A stretch of DNA of 64,000 nucleotides from Turnera subulata (Eukaryota; Streptophyta; Magnoliopsida; Malpighiales; Passifloraceae): NCBI GenBank assembly GCA_028386065.3, contig JAKUCV010001097.1:65007-129006 (forward strand), given 5' to 3'. The translations under genes were made by a program, and so were the position numbers. The notes beneath the pieces are model-generated. The model was not told where the DNA came from, made no database searches, and saw only the letters and a program-made list of their open reading frames with translations. Numbering within the stretch: position 1 is the stretch's first letter; each line of letters begins with the position of its first letter. Positions 11,097 through 22,743 of the stretch are shown here, piece after piece.

Positions 11097-12662
11097 TGTT
11101 AGTGTAATATGCCCAAAAGCCAATCATTGGATAATTGTATATAGTCATGTATATACATTAAGGTTATTCCAATAAATATGTTTATGTGATAAACGCTTGC
11201 ACATATTTATAACCCTAGAATATTTTATATTCTTAAAATGTCCCTAGTCGCTTATTATTATGGATGGGTTGTAATAATAAATTAAGACTAGCATATGTTG
11301 AAAATTATATGAGATATGAATTCTACATACGGGTACAAGTTAGAAAACTTGTGGTCTGGACTGACCCGACATAAGAACACTACATGGAACGTTATATGAT
11401 TGTCATTAGTGGTTCTTATATGTATTGTCCTTAGACCTGAGATCATCAAGGTTCCCAACATGTGAGTCATATACTTTGATATTACTCTTGGCTATTCGTA
11501 ACTGAGTAGACCTTAGTGTAATCATTGGGTATATGATATAATGTGTAGTGGGTTTTGTATGATCAAGATGGAATTCTTCCAACCCTTATAACGGGTATAT
11601 TATCAGATGGGCCTCTTGATAGAGTTTAACTGTAAATGCATGGCCATGCTCGGATTATGTGATATGGTGATATCATTAGTATCCACTTTACACAGTTAAC
11701 TCGGGGATCAAGAAACTTAGATTAAACATATACGAGATTGACTTATTCCATGTCTCGCGTTTAATCTTGATAATGTGGCGAAAGGATAATGACATGTTTC
11801 CGAGGCATAATGAATCAGTACTGATCTTGTCATTTGGGTAGCAATGATGTGTTGCTAGACGCCGCTCATTGTTTATAATTATAAATGAGTTTACAATTAT
11901 TGCCAAACGTTACAAGTGCCTACAAGGTCACACACTTAGAACTGTTGATTCGAGTCGGTGGTTAAACCATTGTTGGACCGTAGTTCGACCAGGTATTTGA
12001 GCTAATGGTTAGACCATAGTTGGACCATGGTTGGACCGGGTTGTTTGGGTTGGTTTGGTTCAATAGTTATCAGAATTATTGAACCTGAATTATTGTCCCA
12101 AAGGCATGAAAGGATGTGTTGTTTTATATATATGTTGATATATATAATTGAGTTAGTGGAGACATGATCATGTAGATGATTGTGACTAAAGTATAGATAA
12201 TGGAAAACACAATTATACATGATAAGATGTATGTATGATTGGTTGGCCATTTTCTATATTAACTAACATGTAAACATATATGTGATATATGTAAGAGTGT
12301 GAAGGATGAGCAGATTTTGAGAGCTCAACACACAAACACATTCACAAGAGTTGTGAGAAAAACACTGTAGGCTCTCTTACTCTCGGAAATTCTGCAGCTA
12401 GCACTGCGATTCGAGAGTGCTCGAGTTAGTGATCGTGAGACGGTTGTTAGCAGTCATCAACGGTTCGTGTGGATACCGTAGAGGAGTTGGATTTCTGTCT
12501 GGTTCTTGCTGATTCGTATCATCAGTTGAGTGAAAGATCTCAACCAAACCAGGTACAAAATTTTTGTTATTCAGTTTACCCCGTTTCACATGGATCCTCC
12601 ATTAGTTCTGGGCTTTTCCGCTGCGCATATTGTTTCTTTGTTTGTATACCTGGTTACTTACA
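11097..12662 (+). repeat. Copia 3' LTR (1,566 bp)
   Basis: Direct repeat of 4,326-5,880 with the same TGTTAG start and TTACTTACA end. It is 11 bp longer because of an extra CCATGGTTGGA-like segment near 12,020. The target duplication TGTCG follows at 12,663-12,667. Confidence 0.96.
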
Positions 12663-12667
12663 TGTCG

Positions 12668-13431
12668 GAGAAGAATTTCTTCTTCTGGGAATAGCTAAGA
12701 TCTGGGGGCAAAACTCCACAAACCAGAAAATTCACAAAAGTCGCATACCATGGAAACAGTTTGATAGACAACACTGTCTCCTGCGCTGTTCCTGTCGCTG
12801 TCACTGCCACTGTCAACAAATTTTCATCAGGAAAGGAATCACTGATGGCTGGCTCCGGTTCATTTGAGTCTTCCTCGTTTTGGCTGAGTCTTGAAAGATG
12901 GTCAGCAACCAAATTTTCTGCCCATTTCTTATCTTTAATCTCCAAGTCGAATTCTTGGAGGAGAAGAATCCAGCGGATGAGACGTGGCTTTGCTTCCTTC
13001 TTTGTCAATAGGTATCTCAGGGCTGCATGGTCTGCATGGACAATCACCTTTGACCCAAAAAGGTAGGATCGGAATTTGTCAATGGCAAAAACTACGGCAA
13101 GCAATTCTTTCTCCGTAGTAGCATAATTCACCTGTGCATCATCCAAAGTGCGGCTTGCATAGTAAATGGCATGCAACTTGTTATCTTTCCTCTGGCCAAG
13201 TACTGCACCTACTGCAAAATCACTTGCATCACACATGATCTCAAATGGAAGTGTCCAATTTGGTGGTTGCATAATGGGCGCTGTTGTCAATGCTGTCTTT
13301 AACCTGCAAAAGGCATCTAAACAAGCATTGTTAAATACAAACTCGACATCCTTATTTAGGAGATTCGTCAAAGGCTTTGCAATCTTTGAGAAGTCCTTAA
13401 TAAAGCGTCGATAAAAGCCAGCATGACCCAA
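12668..13431 (-). pseudogene. Athila RNase H region of pol
   Basis: The minus strand encodes the end of the RT thumb ([14 protein letters not shown]) and a Ty3-type RNase H with its acidic residues visible: [36 protein letters not shown] and VADHLSR. The frame stays open until the Copia insertion at 12,662 and would resume at 4,320. A frameshift or stop separates it from the RT part between 13,431 and 13,505. Confidence 0.88.
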
Positions 13432-13504
13432 AAAACTACGAATTGCTTTAACAGTGTTAGGAACAGGAAATTTTTAAATAACTTTAATTTTAGCTTTATC
13501 AACC

Positions 13505-15459
13505 TCAATACCTCATTCTGAAACCAAATGTCCCAACACTATACCCCATAAAATGGCACTTCTCCCAATTAAGCACGAGGTTTGCTTCCATACAACGCTG
13601 CAAAACTTTGGTTAGATTTTTTAAGCATTCATCAAAAGAAGTGTCGTACACAGAAAATTCATCCATAAACACTTCCATGATAGACTCAATAAAATCAGAG
13701 AAAATAGACATCATGCAACGTTGAAATGTAGCAGATGCATTGCTCAAACCGAAAGGCATTCTACAATAAGAAAAAGTACCATAAGGGTATGTGAAAGTAG
13801 TCTTTTCTTGGTCAAGGGGATGAATGGGGATCTGAAAAAATCCTGAATACCCATCCAAGTAACAGTAGTATGAGTGTTTGACTAACCTCTCTAGCATTTG
13901 GTCAATGAAAGGAAGGGGAAAATGATCTTTTCTAGTGGCACTGTTGAGCTTCCTGTAGTCTATGCACATTTTCCATCCTGTCACTGTTCTTGTAGGGATC
14001 AACTCATTATTCTCATTGTGCACCACTGTCATACCTCCTTTCTTTGGCACCACATGAACTGGACTTACCCATGTGCTATCGGAAATAGGGTAAATGATCC
14101 CGGCATCAAGGAGTTTTAGGATTTCCTTTCTGACAACCTCTTTCATGTTTTTATTTAGCCTTCTCTGATGCTCAATTGAGGGTTTGTACCCTTCTTCCAA
14201 CATAATTCGATGCATGCAAAGGGAAGGGCTAATCCCCTTAATATCATCAATTGTGTATCCAATGGCATGCCGGTGTTTTCTAAGTACATCAAGCATAGCT
14301 TCCTCCTCTGCACATGAAAGGTTAGCACTAATAATAATTGGATAAGTTTTATTAGGCCCAAGAAATGCATACCTTAGCTTTGATGGCAGAGGTTTTAATT
14401 CCACTTTGGGAGCTTTTTGCGAATCAACAGTGCGCTTGACAGCCTTATCAACAATGTCATCGACAGAGTTATTTTTAGTGAGTAGCTCAAAGGTCTTCTC
14501 TGAAGGATGAAGCACTGGAGCATTTGATATCTGTTGAGCTACTTCCCTTACTTCATCATCTTCGTCTTCTGATCCAGCTCCTTTTGCAATGCATGTTAGG
14601 AGCGAATCAACAGTGTCAGTCACAACGTCAATCTCTTCCACTATTTCCTCCATATCATCTTCCAAAATCCGAACCATGTAACATGCATTGGATTGGAATT
14701 CTGACTTGATGGCCTTCTGGATATTGAAATTAACCTTCTCTTCTCCAATTTGAAGTGTAATGCTTCCTTCTCTAGCATCAATTATCGCCCCAACGGTTGC
14801 AAGAAAAGGTCTCCCAAGGATGATTAGTGTGCAGTCATCAAGCTCCATGTCCAGATTCACAAAGTCACAAAGGATGAAGAATTTTCCCACCTTCACTAGA
14901 ACATCTTCTAGCACCCCAACAAGGTACTTAATAGATCTGTCAGTTAGTTGCAAGACTATTCACGTAGGCTTTATTTCTCCAAATTCAAGCTTTTGGGCTA
15001 CAGCTAATGGCATCAAACTCACACTTGCTCCAAAAGAGCTCGGTTGAATGTTTGGGTTCCTATATGACATGGAATGGATATGCTTCCTGGATCTTCAAGC
15101 TTGGATAAGGGCTGTGTCTTTTGCAAAATAGCACTACACTCTGCTGTGAGGGGCACTGTCTTATTATCCACTGTTCGTTTTCTTGTCAAAATGTCTTTTA
15201 AGAATTTTGCATATGTGGGCATCTACTCCAAAACGATAGTGAATGGTATCTCAAGTGATAGTCCCTTCAGCATCTCCACAAACTTGTTGTATTGTTCTTC
15301 TATCTTTCCCTGTTTGTAAACCTGTGGATATGGCAAAGGTGGCATATATGGCTTTACCATTGTATGTTCAGTCTCCACCTTCCTGTCTGGTTTGGTTGCT
15401 ACTTCTAGCTCCTTTGTAGGCTTAGGAATGGGATCTACTAGTTGCTTGCCACTTTTCAA
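13505..15459 (-). pseudogene. Athila protease and reverse transcriptase region
   Basis: The minus strand from 15,459 runs through the gag-protease linker into a protease-like region near 15,020-15,050, then a long open stretch 14,953-13,505. That stretch contains the protease C-terminal part (LGRPFLATVGAIIDA) and RT. RT motifs seen are WKMCIDYRKLN, GFFQIPIHPLDQEKTTF, MPFGLSNASATFQRCM and the catalytic segment FMDEFSVY, in which the second catalytic Asp is Glu. At about 15,030 a small deletion removes the codons that normally carry the protease catalytic Asp and shifts the frame; a further stop follows near 14,960. Confidence 0.88.
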
Positions 15460-15599
15460 GGTGATTGCTTGACACTGTTCTTTTGGATTTGCTTTAGGTT
15501 GCCCAGGTAATCAGCCCTGTACTCCTTGAGGTTGTGTTTGCTGGGCAATTTGTGTTTCCAGCATTCTATTGTAAGCTTTCAGTAAGCTAACATCATCTG

Positions 15600-16795
15600 C
15601 CATCCTTTTGTTGGTTCTTCATAATTTGCTTCAACATGCCCATCAATTCGGACTGTCCACCCTGTTGCAGACTCTGTTGCGGACCCTATCTGAGCTGTTG
15701 TCTGGAATTTTGATAAGTAACATTGTTGTTGTATCTCCATCCCTGGTTTTGTAGGTAAGAGAATGGTAGGTTCTGGCGGTTGACAAAGTTGACTGCCTCT
15801 CTATCAACTTCTGGACAATCATTGTATGCATGAGTGTCATTGCATACTTCACAAACTTGAACCGTGGCTGTTGCCATTGCTTGAGTGGTCATTTTGGCAA
15901 CATCCTTCAGCTGCTTTGAGAGTGAGGCTATTTGTGCTTCCAAGGCCATCATTCTATCAACATGGTAGAAACCCTGTTGACTGCGCTGTGGTGGCTCTTC
16001 TTCGGCTAGATTCTCCATAAGGGCTTTTGCATCTTCATATGTCCTTCTCCTGAAGTTTCCACCTGCAATAGTGTTTAAGGTACGCCTGTCTGCCAATGAT
16101 GCACCATTGTAGAATGTTTGCAACAAGATTGGTGGGTACTACCAGTGTTCTGGACAGCGTGTGATGAGATCTTGAAATCTTTCCCATGCTTCGACAATGG
16201 ACTCGTCATGCTTTTGCTTGAAAGTAAGGATCTCTTCACGTAGTTCAATCACTTTTTTATCCGGGAAGTATTTCTTCAAGAAAATCGCCTTCAATTGGTC
16301 CCAAGTTGAGATGCTACCTGGCGGAAGATTCTTTAGCCACTTCTTTGCTCCATCACGAAGGGAATAGGGGAATAGGTGCAATCTCTTAGCGTCTTCGGTG
16401 CAGCCATTGAGCTTGAAGGTATCACAAAGGGATAGAAATTCCTCCAAGTGCATGTTTGGGTCCTCCAACGCTGTTCCTCCAAAAGAATTTTCCCAAATCA
16501 TTTGTATCAAGTTGGGCTTAAACTCATAGGAATTTGCTATTTCTGGAAGGACAATAGCATTTCGGTTTCCTCGAGGTCTGTGAGCCAGCAACTCGTTCAT
16601 GGGCACGTCCGGAACTGGTCCAAATAAAGTAATAACATTGTCTTCCCTGTTGTTGACACCGTTGTTTCCTTCAGCCATTTTTGCTTTATTTTCTTCCTTC
16701 TTCTGTTGTCTCTTTTTCTTATGATTTTGTTTTGCTGATTTTTCAATCTCCGGGGTGTACACAAGGTGTGGATTTGTGCTCCTAGTTCCTTGCAT
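15600..16795 (-). pseudogene. Athila gag
   Basis: ATG at 16,795 opens a frame with the Athila capsid signature: FLSLCDTFKLNG, then RLHLFPYSLRDGAKKWL, then EAWERFQDLI. A TAG at 16,139-16,141 interrupts it, but the same frame continues (QTFYNGASLADRRTL) down to a second TAG at 15,686-15,688 in a glutamine-rich region. A downstream Met at about 16,675 (MAEGNNGV) is an alternative start. A cysteine-containing motif (CEVCNDTHAYNDC) near 15,840 could be a degenerate knuckle. Confidence 0.87.
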
Positions 16796-16903
16796 ACACT
16801 GTTATAGACGCTGTCTGCAACACTGTCACAAGAAAAGAGAACCGTAAAATAACAAAATAAGCGTAAATAATCACAATTACCAAGTAGTATTAATAATTCC
16901 AGT

Positions 16904-16920
16904 CCTCTGCAACGGCGCCA
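16904..16920 (-). other. Athila primer-binding site
   Basis: On the minus strand, TGGCGCCGTTGCAGAGG lies six bases (AGTTTT) downstream of the LTR end. TGGCGCCGTTGC is the tRNA-Asp-type PBS of Athila and Tat elements. Confidence 0.88.
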
Positions 16921-19005
16921 AAAACTTGATGTGCAAATTACTGCAAGTGAACAGTACGTTGTAGCAACAAGGTCGAATCACAGGGATTGGTTATAACACT
17001 GTCCTTAGCACTGTCTATTAAATAAGCTGATAAAATACCAAAATTATAAAGAATAGTGAATTAGGAGATAATTGAACATGGAAAGTAAACTGAATTCAGA
17101 ATCAAATCAAGAAAATAAGCTTAAATATAAAAGATTCAAATAGGAATTAACCTAGGTCGTCTGGGGTTCACTATTGCTTCATAATCTAGTAACTATTCAT
17201 CCTTGGTTCATCAAATCATCCACCTTGAAGGGAAATTAACCTTTTATAACATAATTTGCTCTCGTAATCTTATATCCTACCCTAACCACGTATTACCTCC
17301 TCTCGCTAGTGTAACACTGTTTAGGGCGCTGTGAGCTCTATGTTAAGTGCTTATTTCCTGAATTAGCTTATGATTCCTCTCGGATATCAAAAACTAAAGG
17401 TTTATTATAGTATTTTCCAATCCTTTCACTTCACCTCTCGGTCCTTTACTCGGGTATCTAGGATAGTGCTAAAGGTTGATCAAGTCTCTAACACTGTGAA
17501 GCGCACTGTGAATAAATCAAAGTATAACAAAATGAAGATAACCAATTCTGAATAATCAACCAAATCAATAATAGCTACATCTCTTAGACCTAGATGAAGG
17601 GTTTAGCTCATAATAAAAGAAGAAAGAACAACAACAATAATAGAAAACATGATTTCAAACCAACAGTGCTGATAACAACGTAGCTGACAGCGCTGTTTGA
17701 CTGGAAATATGAACAAAAGTTGACTTTTCTCATTTGCTACGGGATCTTCACTGCTCTCTCTCTGTGACATGTACGGAGTTTAATGTGTGTAGGTGTGTAT
17801 TTTGCTCTGCTCCAACTCCCCTCTCCCTTTGTTCCATGGAATGCCTCTATTATAGATGGTCAAAAGTATCTTTTGGGCATTAAAATAAGTGTCCACTAGG
17901 AATAATCCAGGTGTACATTCTTTATGCACGTTCAAAAGGAGTGTCCATATGCTTTTCACTGGCTTTTCTGATATGGGTAAAAAGATTCCCTTTAGAGGTG
18001 TTGACAGTGTGTTGTGGGCCACATTGTGCTCAAGATAATAAAATAAAATTCCACTTTCTCGTCCACCAGCAATCCCATTGTCTAGAAATATTCCCACTAA
18101 GACCAAAAGGAAGATTCTATATGTCCTTTTCTGATTTTCCAGACATAATGATGTAAAGAGTTCTTATTATTTTATTAAAAAGCTGTTGAAAGTGTTGTCC
18201 AAAGAGTTGGCCCTTTTTTGATGAATAAAATAATGATCCCACATGACTCTCTGATTATGCTCGTCCACATGGGGTGTTTGTCATGCCCCCGCTAAGCGTG
18301 ACCGGCCAGGTACCATGTGCACCCACAATGTGCCACAGGGCACCCAAAGGCCTTATACCAAACCATCCAGAAGCTTGTTGCCTCTGCCTCGCGGGATACC
18401 AACCAATGTATGCGCAGCATAAACGGAAGCAAACAAAAAATGCAAAGGCAACGTAGACCCTAAAGAGTGTAAAACAATCCATATCCACTAATGTTATAAA
18501 ATCGTTGCTACAAAGGGGCACTAACTCTTCCTTACAAATACATAACCTCCAAGTGAAAACCAATAAAATTAAATAATTAATGGAACCCGACTCGACTATA
18601 CCCATCGACCTATTGCCCGTACTCTCAATCTCGCACCTGTAAGACAAATGGAGAAATAGGAGGGTGAGTATAAAACTCAGCAAGTAAATAAGCCATGCAA
18701 GAAAGTAACCACACATTGCACACAATGCTCGGCATGGGCAACACACAGTCAAGCAGCACATAAATGGTACAATGCACAAGTACCGGGCACTCACGCCTCG
18801 GAACAATCCATTTCCAAACCACCGTGACCAGGCCCACGGGTAAGCCTTGTGATGTACTCTGGGCCTACTTGCATACCCCAGCAGCCCTGCACACATGCAC
18901 AATCATATCCTACAGCCCCACGTACGAGGCATAACCGAATAGCCCACAAGTGCATATGGCTTGCTACCGAGGCACACACAGCGCCCTTCGTAGCACCACC
19001 CAAAT

Positions 19006-19129
19006 CCATATACGCCAACTCCACATTGGCCCTTTTCCATATTATGCCAACTCCACGTTGGCCCCTTCCATATACGCCAACTCCACGTTGGCCCCTTCCA
19101 TATACGCCAACTCCACGTTGGCCATTTTC
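19006..19129. repeat. About 30-bp tandem repeat, four copies
   Basis: Four copies of a unit containing ACGCCAACTCCACGTTGGCC begin near 19,006, 19,037, 19,068 and 19,098. CCAAC and GTTGG within each unit form a short inverted repeat. The second copy of this LTR family, aligned near 62,440, lacks the array. Confidence 0.9.
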
Positions 19130-19800
19130 CATAATAAGTGCACCCTTGTGCACCCAACCAACTGGCCAGTGGTACCACAATCACACACGCATCCAAGATA
19201 ATGCAATGCCAATCAAAATCATCACAAGTGCAATGTCAATCACAAGCACATCAAGTGCAATACCAAACATCAGCACCACAAGTGCAATGCAAACAAGCCA
19301 TCAAGGGCAGCAAGAATGCCACAAGCATACAACACAATCACATGCACCAATAGGATGCCATTGCATCACAATCATCCACAAATAACCAACAAATCCCAAC
19401 TGAGCATATTTCGCCCTCAAAGTCCAGCAATGGAAAATTAGTCCAAAATGACCAGCAAGCCAAAACAACACACAATCATGCACAATAAGCATGCAAAATG
19501 GCCTTACGCCCAACAAAGGTGCACTAGCAATCACTAGCCCGCATAACCTATTTACTTACATAACCATTAAGCTTCCTTAGGCCAATTCCCTTCCATTGGA
19601 ACCATTGGGTTCCCTTGGCCTTATTCCCCTGTTACACACACACAAATTCACATTATAAAACCATAAAACCAACCATAATAACCAAAAGACAATTCAAGCA
19701 CACAATACTCATCTTTCTCCAATTCGGGCAGAAACTGCCCTGCACCAGCAGCAACTTCAACTCGACATAACCCGAACCTACAGGCAAAATCAGCCTCAGG

Positions 19801-20392
19801 TAGACCTGGCAAAACGGGTATTGACACGACAACACGACACGAACCCGACACGAAATTAGCAGGTATAGTTCAGAGATTTTCAACCCGTTCAGTTAAATGG
19901 GTTGACCCAACACGATACGAAAATTAGCAGGTCAGGTCGCGGGTTAACCCGCCAACCCGATGGGTACCTGTTTATGACACGATTATATTTAGGGTATATA
20001 TATTTTACTAATTGATTATAAGACTTATTTAATATTTAAGGCCAAAGTTACTAAAATTATCCAAAAATATTTCTATGAATACTTTAAAATATTATTATAT
20101 TATGATTCTACAATTTATAATTTTATTTAATATATGAGAAAATCTAATTATATGCCTATTTGCTTAAAAAATACAACGACTTGTGCAAAATAGAAAAATT
20201 TCAAACTGATTTTTTGGCTTGTTAGACTTAATAGGTAACCCATGGGTCAACCCGAACCCGACACGATAATAAACGGGTTGGACACGACACGACACGATTA
20301 TTAAATGGGTCGGGTCGGGTTGAAGATTTAGAACCCGTTTACCTGTTCAACCCGACACGAACCCGACACGATAACACGAATTGCCAGGTCTA
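19801..20392. mobile_element. hAT-type MITE (592 bp)
   Basis: Terminal inverted repeats TAGACCTGGCAA...TTGCCAGGTCTA are flanked by the exact 8-bp duplication GCCTCAGG (19,793-19,800 and 20,393-20,400). Subterminal regions are packed with short CCCGACACG/ACACGAC repeats on both arms, as in non-autonomous hAT elements whose transposase binds subterminal motifs. There is no coding capacity. It sits inside the solo LTR, which sits inside the Athila LTR. Confidence 0.95.
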
Positions 20393-21800
20393 GCCTCAGG
20401 CCTACAAATCAAAGCGATAGCCCCACGTCTTAGCTTTCCAGAGGCACTAACAACACTCAAATCCAATCTCTAAATCGCCCGATATGGCTCCTACACTCGG
20501 TCAGGGTCAATCAGCAAGTCTGCAGCAGAACACTCAACTTCCAGAGGTGCTAACTCTCTCATGTTAGCTCCAAAATCCACCAAACCGGTTCCCAAATAAA
20601 GATATGGAAGTTAGCTAACTCTGGGCTTTGGTTTCACTCAATTACAACCGGGGGTTTGGCCGGAATCCTCCTTTTAGTGGCCAGGGGTCTGTCTGGCCGA
20701 GAGCAGAACCCCTAGGCTCACTCCCCTCATTTCCCCTCTTTTCTCTCCTTCTCTCTCTCTCTCTCTATCCTTAGCCACGAATTTGGTCTGATCAAAATGG
20801 TAAGAGGTGCCTGGTTTCACCCCTTAAGTGATGGTAAGTAGGTGACTAAGCACCTACTTGCCACACTTGCCAACTTGGTGCCACTTGCACCAAGTTGGTG
20901 CCACCTCATGCTTGATTGTGGCCAATTGGCCCGTGCCACACAAGCTGCTAGCTTGCACACCCAAAGTCTCCAGCAACATATTTCCGAGCCACATGTCGAA
21001 CTCCGATTGGTCGATTTGGCAAATTACACATTTACCCTTATCGAGCCCAATTGTGCACCGACGGGCACACCAATGTCCCGGTTGTGCACCATTTCGCACC
21101 AAATCGAGCTAACCAACAATCCCCTTGGCCAATTGTGCCTCTAATGCACCTATTACACCAAATAAATATATTCCAATCTTTAACCATCATTTATTGGCCA
21201 ATCAAACAAGCCGGGCACTCTGTACACCAAAATAGGACAATTGTGCCATCGGGTCATTAGAAACCTATGTGTGTGCTCTAAGCCAATCCAATGCTCACCA
21301 TTGCCCTCAATCCGACACCAATTTATATTATCGTGCCCAAAACCCGCACTAACTTGTACATCAGGAATGTTATCATTGCCTATCGATTTTCCCGACACAG
21401 GAACCAACGATCACGAATATCCCCAATGAACGTGGTACACCCAACTCTTGTAATATTGGCATCCCACTATACTCTAGGGTTTACTTAGGGATATCACAGT
21501 GTTCAGGCCACTTTCCACGTGGCTTCTTGACAGGTAGACTTTAATTAATATATGGAAAAATTAGACACTGTCTCGGGAGCTGTCAGTGACACTGTTTTGA
21601 TTCTTCTTTAAACTTGGTGTTTTGTTTTGGAATTTCTTCTAAAAAGCATTGATTTACACCTGAAAGCAGACTTAGATTAGTAAAATCAACTTTGCCACAA
21701 ACTAGGATAATTTATTAACAAAATGAAGGTATGAATCCTTAATGCAAGACCAAAATACTTTAAAACATATTGTAAAGTATGTGTGATTTTGTGTGTATCA

Positions 21801-22743
21801 TTGCCTACCACCTTTTTGGGTGTCATACATGACGATTTACTCTAATCAAATGATATTCCGTTTGAAAAAAAAAAAAAAACTTCCATGCAATGGTTTTGTT
21901 CCTATTGACATTTGAAAGTCATAATAATGAGAACCATGATCAAAACCTTTAGAATTGTGATTGAGTTTTAACTATAGTCAAACTTGGACCTTACATTTGA
22001 AACTATGTCAATTCCATAGATTTTTTTTTTTTAAACAGATGTCAATTCCATAGATAAGTTATAAAAATTACACCAATCTAGTTCAAAGTCAAAATTTATG
22101 TCCAGAATATTTAAAGTTTAAACTAATCAAACTTTTTCAAGACGAGAAGAACTAATTAAAATTACTGTTGATTATATTTTTGATGATAAAGCATTAAAAA
22201 TCCAGAAGAAGTAAAAACTGGAACCGCAACTTTCCTTTACAAACACAACAGTTTTGCTCAGCTGCCAATCTAAATTTTCTCGCCAAACAAACACACAAGA
22301 ATTTCCAGCTGCTGGGAGCAACTCAAAGTCAAGAGTCCACGCCTTTTACTTATTCATTCATATAGAGCCACAGTTTGCAAGAACTGGTTTTTAAAGCACA
22401 CATGTTATTAACCATATAATCCACTGCACTAATTTCCATTACCATAGTCTCCATCCACATTCCTCAAATCAAAAATCTCAAAATTTTTTGTGACACCACC
22501 CCTGTTTTGAGGCAAACCCACTCCATTAAATAGCCCCATTTTGTTTAGATATTAGTAGCTATCACACATCCATTCTCATTATCAAGTTCGTATTCAGCGG
22601 GAGGCAGGAGGTTTCTGTTATTAGGGTTCACTTCTATGTCTGGGTTCTGTTGCTACCCACATATTACTTCTTCTTATTAATTCCCTTCCTAATTGAACTC
22701 GAGAAGGCGCTGGTGTTAGGGGCTATCTTGGCTTCAAAGAAGA
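21801..22743 (+). other. Upstream region and 5' leader of ADA2
   Basis: This is A/T-rich intergenic sequence between the Athila LTR and the ADA2 start codon. A short direct repeat (ATGTCAATTCCATAGAT, about 22,003 and 22,039) surrounds a T run. A weak TATA-like ATTAAATAG near 22,525 and a leader of about 180 bases before the ATG are plausible but not proven. I see no other gene. Confidence 0.45.

Larger units (their letters stand above)
4326..12662 (+). mobile_element. Ty1/copia LTR retrotransposon, full length but coding-dead
   Basis: Two LTRs (4,326-5,880 and 11,097-12,662) flank a 5.2-kb interior with gag, protease, integrase, reverse transcriptase and RNase H in Copia order. The target-site duplication TGTCG is exact (4,321-4,325 and 12,663-12,667), and the Athila pol reading resumes across it. 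PBS and polypurine tract are in the expected places. The LTRs differ at about a dozen sites in their first 300 bp by eye, and one carries an 11-bp extra segment near 12,020. At least six in-frame stops, several frameshifts and an RNase H deletion make it non-autonomous. I did not assign a Copia lineage. Confidence 0.96.
18279..21498 (-). mobile_element. Solo LTR (3.2 kb, TGTCATGCCCCCGC family)
   Basis: Plus-strand ends are TGTCATGCCCCC and GGATATCACA, flanked by the exact duplication GTGTT (18,274-18,278 and 21,499-21,503). TG...CA ends plus a 5-bp TSD and no internal coding region indicate an LTR left after LTR-LTR recombination. The same family occurs at 61,753-64,000. Orientation is inferred from typical gypsy LTR ends (GGGGGCGTGACA on the minus strand). 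After subtracting the hAT insertion inside it, the LTR is about 2.6 kb. Confidence 0.9.
3173..21800 (-). mobile_element. Athila-lineage Ty3/gypsy retrotransposon, degenerate, heavily nested
   Basis: Read on the minus strand the order is LTR (21,800-16,927), a primer-binding site complementary to a tRNA-Asp type end (TGGCGCCGTTGC at 16,920-16,909), gag, protease, reverse transcriptase, RNase H and integrase. This is the Ty3/gypsy order, and the gag and integrase sequences are of the Athila type. The element is split by a Copia element at 4,326-12,662 and, inside its LTR, by a solo LTR at 18,279-21,498. No 3' LTR is seen; it may lie left of the window. Stops and frameshifts occur in gag, protease and pol, so the copy is not autonomous. 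The right flank after the LTR is TTGCC. Confidence 0.9.
16927..21800 (-). repeat. Athila 5' LTR, split by a solo LTR
   Basis: The LTR pieces are 16,927-18,278 and 21,504-21,800, about 1.65 kb once the insertion and one TSD copy are removed. On the plus strand it begins TGATGTGC beside the PBS and ends GTGTATCA, giving TGAT...ATCA termini. Both pieces share a recurring ACACTGT/GACAGTG-rich composition. The outer boundary is inferred from the terminal motif because no second LTR is present to compare. Confidence 0.7.

Noticed and set aside
18849..19385. 178-codon open frame on the plus strand
   Set aside because: It lies in the solo LTR and passes through the 30-bp tandem array; no domain is visible.
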